Shown here: piece by piece, positions 17,682 to 25,032 of the stretch
Numbering within the stretch: position 1 is the first letter of the stretch
Layout: each line of letters starts with the position of its first letter
Source of the DNA: Clostridium sp. 1001275B_160808_H3
Lineage (GTDB): Bacteria > Bacillota > Clostridia > Clostridiales > Clostridiaceae
Length of the DNA: 25,097 bases
Direction: 5' to 3'
NCBI RefSeq assembly: GCF_015550425.1
Contig: NZ_JADNAT010000035.1
Span: 1-25,097, forward strand
The notes under the pieces: model-generated
The model's input: the letters and a program-made list of their open reading frames with translations, nothing else
Told to the model about the DNA's origin: nothing
Database searches by the model: none
Program-made: the position numbers and the translations under genes

Positions 17682-17788
17682 CAATTAGAAAAACTACTAG
17701 GCCAAGAGTTTTGGTTAACTCGCTACGCTCAAACAAACCAACAAGACTAAGGTCTAGTAGCTTTTCCTTCACCAAGTACTTCTAATTG
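17682..17788. repeat. Structured, likely dispersed repeat element
   Basis: Nested inverted repeats: CAATTAGAA/TTCTAATTG (17682-17690 with 17780-17788), CTACTAGGCC/GGTCTAGTAG (17694-17703 with 17751-17760, one wobble) and TTGGTT/AACCAA (17711-17716 with 17736-17741). The centre contains AACTCGCTACGCTCAAACA, GC-richer than the surroundings. I have an impression of similar sequence elsewhere in clostridial genomes but cannot check it. Confidence 0.55.
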
Positions 17789-17933
17789 TTCGCTATATGC
17801 TTATTCAAGAGTCTATTTATCTTCACCAACTTATATTTTAACACTTTAAACCATTAAATGAAGAATTAGCCTCATTAATAGATATCATTAAGTTTAAGTA
17901 GTAATTTATTACATAAGTATATTTTCATAAATA

Positions 17934-17942
17934 TGGTATAAT
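17934..17942 (+). promoter_or_regulatory. Extended -10 promoter of the aminopeptidase gene
   Basis: TGGTATAAT is an extended -10 element 31 bases before the ATG. No good -35 box accompanies it. Confidence 0.5.
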
Positions 17943-17973
17943 AGTATTAATCTTTACTTTAGGAGGAATTAAA

Positions 17974-19269
17974 ATGGAAAAACAACTAGCATTAGATTTA
18001 ATAGACTTTTTATATAAAAGTCCAACTGCATATCATTCAGTTAAAACTATAAAAGAAGAGTTAGATTCAAATGGTTTTAATGAAGTAAAAGAAAATGAAA
18101 AGTGGGACTTAAAAAAAGAAGGAAAGTATTATGTTATAAAAAATGATTCAGCTTTAATAGCTTTCACTGTTGGTAATGGAGATATTGAGGAAGATGGATT
18201 TAGATTAATCGGTGCTCATACTGATTCACCTGGATTTAGAATAAAAGCAAATCCAGAAATGGTTTCAGAAGGTAAGTATCTAAAGCTTAATACTGAGGGA
18301 TATGGTGGACCGATACTTTATACATGGTTTGATAGACCATTAGGTTTAGCTGGAAAAGTTACATTAAAAGGTAAATCACCTATAAATCCAGAAGTTAAGC
18401 TTGTTAATATTAATAAACCAATTCTTATAATACCAAGTGTTGCTATTCATATGAATAGAGCTGTTAATGATGGATTTGCAGTAAATAAGCAAAAGGATAC
18501 ATTACCTTTATTAAGCTTAATAAACGAAAAGTTTGAGAAAAATGGATATCTAGTTAATATTTTAGCTGAAGAATTAAAGGTGGATGCAAGTGAAATATTA
18601 GGCTTTGACTTAGGGTTACATGAAGTAGAAAAAGGATGTTTAGCAGGATTAAATGAAGAATTTATATCATCAGGAAGATTAGATGATATGTGGATGGTTT
18701 ATGCAGGAATTAAAGCATTGATAGATAGTAAAACTAATAAATCAACTAAGGTTATGGTTTGTATAGATAATGAAGAAATTGGAAGCCTTACAGCTCAAGG
18801 TGCTAATTCAGCATTATTATTAAATATATTGGAAAGAATAACGTTAGCTTTAGGAAAAGATAGAGAAGGCATGCATAGAGCATTATCAAATTCAATAATG
18901 ATATCTGCAGATTTAGCTCATGCTGTACATCCAAATGCTGAAGAAAAACATGATCCAACAAATAGACCTGTTTTAGGTAATGGACCAGTATTAAAGACTG
19001 CAGCATCAGGAAGTTATAGTACTGATAGTTACAATGCAGCTATATTTGAAGGCCTTTGTAAATCAGCAGGAGTTCCTTATCAAAAGTTCTTTAATAGATC
19101 AGATGTAAGGGGTGGAACTACTATAGGACCAATAACATCATCATTATTAACAATTCCAGTTATGGATATGGGTGCGCCATTACTTTCAATGCATTCTATA
19201 AGAGAGTTAGCAGCTGTAAAAGATAATTATTATACTATTAAACTGTTTACTGAATTTTTTAATATTTAA
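17974..19269 (+). CDS. M18 family aminopeptidase
   Basis: A 431-residue cytoplasmic zinc aminopeptidase of family M18 (aspartyl aminopeptidase type). Metal and catalytic motifs are present: LIGAHTDSPGFRIK (about residues 78-91), the GRLDDMW stretch with the bridging Asp, IDNEEIGS with the catalytic Glu pair, DLAHAVHPN and, near the C-terminus, GAPLLSMHSIRE with the last His ligand. Length is typical. It removes N-terminal residues, classically acidic ones, from peptides and may help recycle peptides. The start follows TTAGGAGGA. The gene is monocistronic, with its own promoter and terminator; nothing ties it to the PTS genes beyond location. Confidence 0.94.
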   Translation: MEKQLALDLIDFLYKSPTAYHSVKTIKEELDSNGFNEVKENEKWDLKKEGKYYVIKNDSALIAFTVGNGDIEEDGFRLIGAHTDSPGFRIKANPEMVSEGKYLKLNTEGYGGPILYTWFDRPLGLAGKVTLKGKSPINPEVKLVNINKPILIIPSVAIHMNRAVNDGFAVNKQKDTLPLLSLINEKFEKNGYLVNILAEELKVDASEILGFDLGLHEVEKGCLAGLNEEFISSGRLDDMWMVYAGIKALIDSKTNKSTKVMVCIDNEEIGSLTAQGANSALLLNILERITLALGKDREGMHRALSNSIMISADLAHAVHPNAEEKHDPTNRPVLGNGPVLKTAASGSYSTDSYNAAIFEGLCKSAGVPYQKFFNRSDVRGGTTIGPITSSLLTIPVMDMGAPLLSMHSIRELAAVKDNYYTIKLFTEFFNI

Positions 19270-19307
19270 TAAGCAAATAATTAGCACAATAGTTATGTAA
19301 AATTATT

Positions 19308-19355
19308 AGATTAGGATAATGAAGTGAAATCTTTATCCTAATCTTTTTATTTTTA
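19308..19355 (+). terminator. Terminator after the aminopeptidase gene
   Basis: AGATTAGGATA (19308-19318) pairs perfectly with TATCCTAATCT (19334-19344), followed by TTTTATTTTT. Confidence 0.9.
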
Positions 19356-19400
19356 ATAAAAACATATATCTGAAATAAAATAAAATATTTTTACTAAAGG

Positions 19401-19455
19401 TATTGAAATATCATTTCAATAGTGATAATATAATATTGTGATGAAAACGTAGTCA
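19401..19455 (+). promoter_or_regulatory. murQ operon promoter with palindromic operator and cre site
   Basis: TTGAAA (19403-19408) and TAATAT (19426-19431) are 17 bases apart. The -35 box is embedded in a perfect 9-bp palindrome, arms TATTGAAAT (19401-19409) and ATTTCAATA (19413-19421) around ATC. This is the TGAAAT-N3-ATTTCA shape typical of RpiR-family operators and fits the regulator encoded at 24037. ATGAAAACGTAGTCA (19441-19455) matches the cre consensus fully and lies at the expected start site. Confidence 0.75.
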
Positions 19456-19494
19456 AAAAGCTAGAAATTTATACTTTATTTCGGAGGTATTTAT

Positions 19495-20400
19495 ATGAAT
19501 AAAATAAACTTAGAAAAATTAACAACAGAAAGTAGAAATCAAGATACCATAGATATAGATAAGGTTTCAACCTTAGAAATGGTAAAAAAAATTAATAATG
19601 AAGATAAAAAGGTCGCAGAAGCAGTTGAAGCAGAATTACCAAAGATTGCAAAAGCTATAGATGGAATAGTAGAAGGAATGCATAAAGGGGGTAGATTAAT
19701 CTATATAGGTGCTGGAACTTCAGGAAGACTTGGAATATTAGATGCATCTGAATGTCCACCTACATATGGAGTATCAGAAGAGTTAGTTCAAGGAATTATA
19801 GCGGGGGGACAAGAAGCGATTTTTAGAGCTAAAGAAGGTGCTGAAGATTCAAAAGAGTTAGCTGTAGAGGATTTAAAGCTTAAGAATCTAAATGCAAATG
19901 ATACAGTTGTTGGATTAGCAGCATCAGGAAGAACACCTTATGTAATTGGTGGATTAAATTATGCAAATGAAATAGGTGCATTAACTGTAGCAGTTACATG
20001 TAATGCTGATTCAGAGGTTTCAAAAGCAGCTAAGATTTCAATCGCTCCAGTAGTAGGACCAGAAGTAATAACAGGTTCAACAAGATTAAAATCTGGAACA
20101 GCTCAAAAATTAGTTCTAAATATGTTATCTACAGGAACAATGATTAAACTTGGAAAAGTTTATGGAAACTTAATGGTAGATGTAAGAGCAACTAATGAAA
20201 AGCTAGTTGAAAGAGCAAAAAAGATAGTTTGCGAAGCAACTGGAGTACAAAGAGAAGAAGCAGAAAAAGTATTAACAGAAACAAACTTCGATGTTAAGCT
20301 TTCAATATTTATGATATTATCAAAGCTAAATAAAGATGAAGCTAAAGCTATACTTGATAATAATAATGGATATATAGCTGAAGCATTAAAGAATGTATAA
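19495..20400 (+). CDS. murQ: N-acetylmuramic acid 6-phosphate etherase
   Basis: A 301-residue SIS-domain lyase that cleaves the D-lactyl ether of MurNAc-6P to give GlcNAc-6P and D-lactate. It has the family start LTTESRN, the sugar-phosphate loop [10 protein letters not shown] (71-80), [10 protein letters not shown] with Glu86 (the E. coli Glu83 position), GAEDS with the second acid (E117, E. coli Glu114-like), [11 protein letters not shown] and the [12 protein letters not shown] loop. Length is standard. The start follows TCGGAGG. It is first in an operon with a PTS IIBC, an esterase, a MupG and an RpiR regulator, so MurNAc-6P arises from the sugars imported by that permease. Confidence 0.96.
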   Translation: MNKINLEKLTTESRNQDTIDIDKVSTLEMVKKINNEDKKVAEAVEAELPKIAKAIDGIVEGMHKGGRLIYIGAGTSGRLGILDASECPPTYGVSEELVQGIIAGGQEAIFRAKEGAEDSKELAVEDLKLKNLNANDTVVGLAASGRTPYVIGGLNYANEIGALTVAVTCNADSEVSKAAKISIAPVVGPEVITGSTRLKSGTAQKLVLNMLSTGTMIKLGKVYGNLMVDVRATNEKLVERAKKIVCEATGVQREEAEKVLTETNFDVKLSIFMILSKLNKDEAKAILDNNNGYIAEALKNV

Positions 20401-20430
20401 AAATTTAAATTTAAAATGGAGGGACGTAAA

Positions 20431-21792
20431 ATGACAAATGCTGAAATAGCTAAAAATTTAGTTGAATTAGTAGGTGGAAAAGAAAACATAAAATCTGTAG
20501 CTAACTGTATGACTCGCTGCAGATTAGAACTTAGAGATTACTCAAAGGCTGATATCGAAAAGATTAAAAAGTCAGAAGGTGCCTTAGGAGTAGTTAATGC
20601 AGAAGGACAATTACAAATAGTATATGGTCCAGGTAAGGTTAATAAAGTAACAGCAGAAGTTAGTAAAATAGTTGGAAAGCCAGTTGCTTTAGGAGAAGAT
20701 GCTGTTAAGGCAACAAAAGAAAAATTAAAAGCAAAAAATGATACTAAGTTTAAAAATATACTTAAAAAATTAGGAAACGTATTTATTCCTTTAATACCTT
20801 TATTCGTAGCATGCGGACTTGTTTTAGCAATTAATAATATTTGTGGTGTACAATTTGGCGATGCATATAAGACAACTACAGCAGGTCAAATTATCGGACT
20901 TATAGGTAACGGTGTATTCTCAATTCTTTCAATTTTAGTAGGTGTAAATGCAGCTAAGGAATTTGGCTCAGATATGCCAATGATGGGTGGAGTATTAGGT
21001 GGAATACTTTCATCAGCAACATTAGCTAACATTACTCTTTTGGGTAAACCTTTAACACCAGGTAGAGGCGGTATTATTTCAGTTATATTAGTTGTAGTTT
21101 TAGCAGTTTATATAGAAAAGGCTTGCAGAAAGTTTGTACCAGATGTGTTAGATTTATTTGTAACACCATTACTTACATTAACTTTATCAGTATTAGCAGC
21201 TTTATTTATTCTTCAACCAGTTGGTGGATTTATTTCTGACTCAATAGGAGCTGTAGTTGCTCAAACAATTGCATCAGATAATATGTTTGTATCAGTAATT
21301 TCAGGAGCAGTTTCAGGTGCGTTATTCTTACCATTAGTTATGACAGGAATGCACCAAGCATTAACTCCAATACATGCAGATTTAATAGCTAATGTAGGAT
21401 TTACAGTATTACTTCCAATATTAGCAACAGCAGGTATGGCTCAAGTTGGAGCTACTATAGCAGTTCTTAGAAAAACAAAAAATGAAAGATTAAAGAAGAC
21501 AGCTAAAAATGGATTAGTACCAGGATTCTTAGGAATTGGGGAACCATTAATATATGGTATAACTTTACCACTAGGAAAACCATTCTTAGGCGCTTGTTTA
21601 GGAGCTGGAGTTGGTGGAGCTGTAATGGCATTCTTCAAAGTTGGATCAGTTGCAATTGGAGTTTCAGGATTACCACTTGCATTATTAATAGCAAATGGAA
21701 AGATGCTTGTTTTCTTAATAGGAGTACTTGTATCATATGTAGCAGGATACTTATTCACAGCAATGCTTGGATTTGAAGATCCAGTAGAATAA
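20431..21792 (+). CDS. murP: PTS glucose/sucrose-family IIBC, MurP-like (MurNAc or MurNAc-GlcNAc uptake)
   Basis: A 453-residue fusion of a IIB domain (residues 1-80) and a IIC membrane domain (about 105-450). The IIB phosphocysteine is C26 in ANCMTRCRLEL. IIC has about ten hydrophobic segments and the family-type GFLGIGEPLIYG motif. There is no IIA domain, as in E. coli and staphylococcal MurP, so phosphate must come from a glucose-type IIA encoded elsewhere. Its position 30 bases after murQ and upstream of a MupG argues for MurNAc or MurNAc-GlcNAc import, as in S. aureus. The start is ATG 20431 after GGAGGG (20418-20423); an upstream ATG at 20416 overlaps that site. Specificity is inferred from context. 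Confidence 0.9.
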   Translation: MTNAEIAKNLVELVGGKENIKSVANCMTRCRLELRDYSKADIEKIKKSEGALGVVNAEGQLQIVYGPGKVNKVTAEVSKIVGKPVALGEDAVKATKEKLKAKNDTKFKNILKKLGNVFIPLIPLFVACGLVLAINNICGVQFGDAYKTTTAGQIIGLIGNGVFSILSILVGVNAAKEFGSDMPMMGGVLGGILSSATLANITLLGKPLTPGRGGIISVILVVVLAVYIEKACRKFVPDVLDLFVTPLLTLTLSVLAALFILQPVGGFISDSIGAVVAQTIASDNMFVSVISGAVSGALFLPLVMTGMHQALTPIHADLIANVGFTVLLPILATAGMAQVGATIAVLRKTKNERLKKTAKNGLVPGFLGIGEPLIYGITLPLGKPFLGACLGAGVGGAVMAFFKVGSVAIGVSGLPLALLIANGKMLVFLIGVLVSYVAGYLFTAMLGFEDPVE

Positions 21793-21828
21793 GAAATAAC
21801 CAATAATTTATAAAGGATAATTAGGGAA

Positions 21829-21850
21829 ATAACTCAGCGAGATGAGTTAT
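21829..21850 (+). other. Perfect hairpin after murP
   Basis: ATAACTCA (21829-21836) and TGAGTTAT (21843-21850) form an 8-bp stem. It immediately precedes the terminator at 21865 and has no T-tract of its own. Confidence 0.5.
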
Positions 21851-21864
21851 GGAAAGTGTTTTAG

Positions 21865-21890
21865 AAGGCTGTCGTGGACAGCCTTTTAAT
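21865..21890 (+). terminator. Terminator inside the mur operon, after murP
   Basis: AAGGCTGTC (21865-21873), GTG loop, GACAGCCTT (21877-21885), then TTAATTT. The interrupted T-tract and the same-direction downstream genes suggest partial termination that lowers esterase, mupG2 and regulator expression relative to murQ-murP. Confidence 0.75.
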
Positions 21891-21957
21891 TTAAGGTATA
21901 AAATTTTAAATTTTATTAGTATTTAATACTAAAATACATAAATTTAGAGGGTGTGAA

Positions 21958-22794
21958 ATGAGTAATAATTTAAAATCTATAGAGCAAACAAAAGTTGAAG
22001 TTAAAAGCAAATTAGAAGAAAAGACATCCCAAGTAATAGCAGATACTAAGTGGTCTGATACGATGCAAATACATTGGAATCATAGAGTATATCTTCCTAA
22101 AGAGTATGAGGAAAAGCTAAACAAAAAGTATCCAGTGCTTTATGTTTTACATGGATGGGGTGGAAATGTTACTAATACAACTGATGAAACTAGAATAGAT
22201 TCAAAATCAATACTAGATAAATTAATAGATGATAAAGAAATTGAACCTATGATAGTAGTATTTATAGATGGATTTAATAGTTATTATGTAGATGGTCCAA
22301 CTTTTAAAATGAAGAGTGCAATAATTAATGATTTAATTCCATTAATAGATTCTAAGTATAGAACTTTAAGTAATAAAAATAATAGAGCTATAGCGGGAAT
22401 TTCCATGGGTGGATTTGGATCATTAAGTATTGCATTAAGTAATAGTAATATGTTTTCTTCAGTTGGTTTAATGTCACCAGCAATTTGGGATGTTATAGAA
22501 AAAGATAACAGTATTTATGGGAGTCCATTAGAAGAGAAGTATTATGAGAATTCATATAAAAACTTGATTAAAAAGATTAAATCAAAAGATATAGATATTT
22601 TTGTTTATTATGGAAAGGCAGATGAAGTAATAAATTATAAGAACATTGAAAACTTTATTAGTTTTGTTAAAAACTTTGGATTTAATGTAAAATATGAATG
22701 TGAAGATCAAGGGACTCACGCTTGGCCAACGTGGAGAGAAATGTATCCTAAGGTATTGAAGGATATAAGTAATAACTTTAAAAAATATAAATAA
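21958..22794 (+). CDS. Alpha/beta-hydrolase esterase (esterase D / tributyrin-esterase type)
   Basis: A 278-residue cytoplasmic serine hydrolase without signal peptide. The oxyanion-hole region is VLYVLHGWGGN (60-70), the nucleophile elbow is AGISMGGFGS (Ser149), and the acid and His are probably Asp222 (YGKADEV) and His254 (GTHAWPTW). This matches the esterase D / EstA family, which hydrolyses short acyl esters. The substrate is not evident. Because it lies between murP and mupG2, it may remove O-acetyl groups from imported MurNAc-containing sugars (6-O-acetyl or other), or be a general deacylase; this is inference. The start follows GAGGGTG. A short repeat element separates it from mupG2. 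Confidence 0.85.
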   Translation: MSNNLKSIEQTKVEVKSKLEEKTSQVIADTKWSDTMQIHWNHRVYLPKEYEEKLNKKYPVLYVLHGWGGNVTNTTDETRIDSKSILDKLIDDKEIEPMIVVFIDGFNSYYVDGPTFKMKSAIINDLIPLIDSKYRTLSNKNNRAIAGISMGGFGSLSIALSNSNMFSSVGLMSPAIWDVIEKDNSIYGSPLEEKYYENSYKNLIKKIKSKDIDIFVYYGKADEVINYKNIENFISFVKNFGFNVKYECEDQGTHAWPTWREMYPKVLKDISNNFKKYK

Positions 22795-22796
22795 TG

Positions 22797-22901
22797 AAAG
22801 AGTGAAAAAGTTAAGGATAAAATCTTTTATTTTAAGTTCTAAATTATGCATTTTCAATTGTGTCAAATTACCATCCTTAACTTTTTCACTAGTTCACTTT
22901 T
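22797..22901. repeat. Inverted-repeat element between esterase and mupG2
   Basis: AGTGAAAAAGTTAAGGAT (22801-22818) pairs perfectly over 18 bp with 22873-22890, leaving a 54-base AT-rich centre. Extra GAAAGAGTGA-type arms flank it. It begins at the esterase stop codon and resembles the elements at 3874 and 24882. No T-tract follows; it may act as an RNA stem within the operon. Confidence 0.65.
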
Positions 22902-22932
22902 AATTATAAATTCAATTAAGGAGAGTGTTAAT

Positions 22933-24012
22933 ATGAGTTATGGATTTTCAGTTTATTTTGGATTAGATAATACTAAGGAAGAAAATATTCAATTGCTAAA
23001 GGATGCTCATAGCTTAGGCTTTAGTAGAATTTTTACTTCTCTTCATATACCAGAGGCTAATTATGAAGTTTTAAAGAAAGAAGTTAGAGAATTTTTTGCT
23101 TTAGCTAAGGAATACGATATGGACATAATTAGTGATATATCACCTAATACTTTTAAATTTTTAGATTTGGAAGATATGGATTTAAAGGGTTTAAGGGATA
23201 TGGGAGTTAAAACTATAAGGATAGATTTTGGCTACAGTGAAGAAGATATAGCTAAAATGAGTAGAAATGAATATGGAATTAAAATTCAATTAAATGCTTC
23301 AACTATTACAGAAGAGTTCTTTGATGAACTTGATAAATGGTCACCAGATTATAGTAATGTAGATGCATTACATAATTTCTATCCAAGAGTTGGAACTGCA
23401 ATTTCAGAAGAATGTATGATAAATAAAAATAATATCCTTAGTAAAAGAAATATAAATCCTTGTGCCTTTGTACAATCAAATAACAGAAAAAGAAGCCCAT
23501 TAAAGGATGGATTGCCAACTCTTGAAGATCATAGGGGGATGGAAGTAAGAGAAGCTGCTAATCATTTATTTGCTTTAGGAAATAAATCTGTTTTTATAGG
23601 AGATTCTCTTCCTAGTTTAGAAGAACTAAAGGATTTATCGTCTTTATATCCAAATACTATAGAGTTGGATATAGAAGTAAAAACTAAAGATAAAGTAATA
23701 CTTAGAATTTTAGATAAAGTTTATACAGCCAGAACAGATGAGGCTAGAGATGCTATTAGAGCAAGTGAAAGTAGATTAATATTAAATGGTGATGTTATTG
23801 AGCCATTTAATACAGTAAATAAGAAATTTGGAGATATTTCAATAGATAATAAAGAATATATGAGATATATGGGTGAACTTCAAATATTAAAAACAAATCA
23901 AGATGAAGATTTTAGAACAAATATTGTAGCTTCTGTTTTACAAAAAGATATATATTTATTAAAATATATACAAGGTGGAAAGAAATTTCATTTTAATATA
24001 GTTAATAAATAA
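22933..24012 (+). CDS. mupG: 6-phospho-N-acetylmuramidase MupG (DUF871), copy 2
   Basis: A 359-residue MupG-family protein with the N-terminal barrel (about 1-240) and C-terminal domain. Motifs include YGFSVYFG, ALHNFYPRVGT (145-155), DGLPTLEDHRG (192-202) and FIGDSLPSLEEL (221-232), the last with the Gly-Asp lacking in copy 1. It is expected to hydrolyse MurNAc-6P-GlcNAc to MurNAc-6P, which MurQ uses, and GlcNAc, which the kinase at 13215 could use. The start is ATG 22933 after AAGGAGAG (22918-22925); a longer frame from 22846 runs through the repeat element and is not credible. It lies in a murQ-murP-esterase-mupG-regulator operon much like the S. aureus one. Confidence 0.92.
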   Translation: MSYGFSVYFGLDNTKEENIQLLKDAHSLGFSRIFTSLHIPEANYEVLKKEVREFFALAKEYDMDIISDISPNTFKFLDLEDMDLKGLRDMGVKTIRIDFGYSEEDIAKMSRNEYGIKIQLNASTITEEFFDELDKWSPDYSNVDALHNFYPRVGTAISEECMINKNNILSKRNINPCAFVQSNNRKRSPLKDGLPTLEDHRGMEVREAANHLFALGNKSVFIGDSLPSLEELKDLSSLYPNTIELDIEVKTKDKVILRILDKVYTARTDEARDAIRASESRLILNGDVIEPFNTVNKKFGDISIDNKEYMRYMGELQILKTNQDEDFRTNIVASVLQKDIYLLKYIQGGKKFHFNIVNK

Positions 24013-24036
24013 ATTAAAGAATAGTAGGGTGTGAAA

Positions 24037-24882
24037 ATGAACGTATTGCAGTATATAAAACAGAACTTCGAGAGCTTTACAGATAGAGAAAAATTAATAG
24101 CTGAATTTTTGCTTAGCAATAAAAAAAGCATTATAGGTATGTCAGCAAAGGAAATTGGAGATGTAACAAATACATCAGCTCCAACAGTTGTAAGATTTTC
24201 AAAAAAGATAGGTTTTGACTCACTTAATGAAATGAAATTGCAGCTATCTTTGAACTTGCAAAGTGATGAAGATGATTCGGATTTTGAATATCTACACGGA
24301 GATCTATCAACGAAAAATATAATTTATGGAATAAAGAGATCTATAGATTCTATTATGAATCAAACAATTAGTATTTTAAAAGAAGATCAATTGGAAAAAG
24401 CTATAGATGTTCTTAATGGTGCTAAAAATATATATATATTTAGCGTAGGAGTTTCTAGTTTGGTAGGAATGGACTTTTATTATAAGTTAAGCAGAATTAA
24501 TAAGAGGTGTATTGCACATTCTGATACACATCTTCAAATTACATCTTCAGCACTTATGGAAAAGGGTGATGTAGCAATAGCTATATCTTATTCTGGAGAA
24601 ACAAAAGAAGTAATAAAATGTGCAGAAAATGCTAAAAAAGCTAAAGTTCCAGTGATTGCAATAACAAAAGCTAGTATAAACAATACATTAGCAGATATAT
24701 CAGATATAGTACTGCAAGTACCTTTTGTTGAAAAGACTTTAAGAGAAGGTGCAATGAGTTCAAGAATATCACAACTTTCAATAATAGATATGCTGTTTAT
24801 AGGAATGGCAAAGACAAACCTAAAAGGCGTAGAAGAAAAACTTAGAATAACAAGAAAAGCTGTGGAAGAACTTAAGAATTAG
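24037..24882 (+). CDS. RpiR-family transcriptional regulator, MurR-like
   Basis: A 281-residue regulator with an N-terminal RpiR helix-turn-helix (residues 1-77; SAKEIGDVTNTSAPTVVRFS is the recognition part) and a C-terminal SIS sugar-phosphate domain (about 105-250; IYIFSVGVSSLVGMDF and ISYSGETKEVIKCAENAK). MurR-type members sense MurNAc-6P or a related sugar phosphate and control murQ operons. The palindrome over the murQ -35 box is a plausible target. The start is placed at ATG 24037, with AGGGTGTG in front as for the esterase gene; the frame also allows GTG at 24031. Last gene of the mur operon, followed by a strong terminator. Confidence 0.9.
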   Translation: MNVLQYIKQNFESFTDREKLIAEFLLSNKKSIIGMSAKEIGDVTNTSAPTVVRFSKKIGFDSLNEMKLQLSLNLQSDEDDSDFEYLHGDLSTKNIIYGIKRSIDSIMNQTISILKEDQLEKAIDVLNGAKNIYIFSVGVSSLVGMDFYYKLSRINKRCIAHSDTHLQITSSALMEKGDVAIAISYSGETKEVIKCAENAKKAKVPVIAITKASINNTLADISDIVLQVPFVEKTLREGAMSSRISQLSIIDMLFIGMAKTNLKGVEEKLRITRKAVEELKN

Positions 24883-24984
24883 TGAAAGAATTAAGAAATG
24901 AAAGAATGAAAATTTATTTGAAATAGAGATTTCAAATTTCAGTGAAAGAATAGAATTCAACTAATAATTGACAATGTATAATGG
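24883..24984. repeat. GTGAAAGA-rich repeat element after the regulator gene
   Basis: The stretch starts right after the stop with GTGAAAGAATTAAG and AATGAAAGAATGAAAA words, contains a perfect 9-bp palindrome ATTTGAAAT-AGAG-ATTTCAAAT (24916-24937), and ends with an AATTGACAATG-type word at about 24966-24976. It resembles the repeats at 3874 and 22797. Confidence 0.5.
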
Positions 24985-24986
24985 AT

Positions 24987-25019
24987 AAAAAGAGAAATTC
25001 GAAAGAATTTCTCTTTTTT
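24987..25019 (+). terminator. Terminator of the mur operon
   Basis: AAAAAGAGAAATTC (24987-25000), GAAA loop, GAATTTCTCTTTTTT (25005-25019). The arms are identical to those of the terminator after IIC3 at 15944. Confidence 0.92.
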
Positions 25020-25032
25020 ATTGTGTTGAAAA

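Larger units (their letters stand above)
17292..17973. other. Long intergenic region with structured elements
   Basis: No gene was recognised in this divergent gap of about 680 bases. The part from 17340 to 17630 is plain AT-rich DNA. Two structured parts follow (17638-17666 and 17682-17788, listed separately), and the aminopeptidase promoter lies at the right edge. Confidence 0.5.

Noticed and set aside
22582..22866. Open frame of 94 residues on the minus strand
   Set aside because: It is antisense to the esterase gene and the repeat, has no ribosome site seen, and has the composition of a shadow frame.
22846..22932. 29-residue N-terminal extension of MupG2
   Set aside because: It is encoded by an inverted-repeat element. 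ATG 22933 has AAGGAGAG and matches the start region of copy 1.
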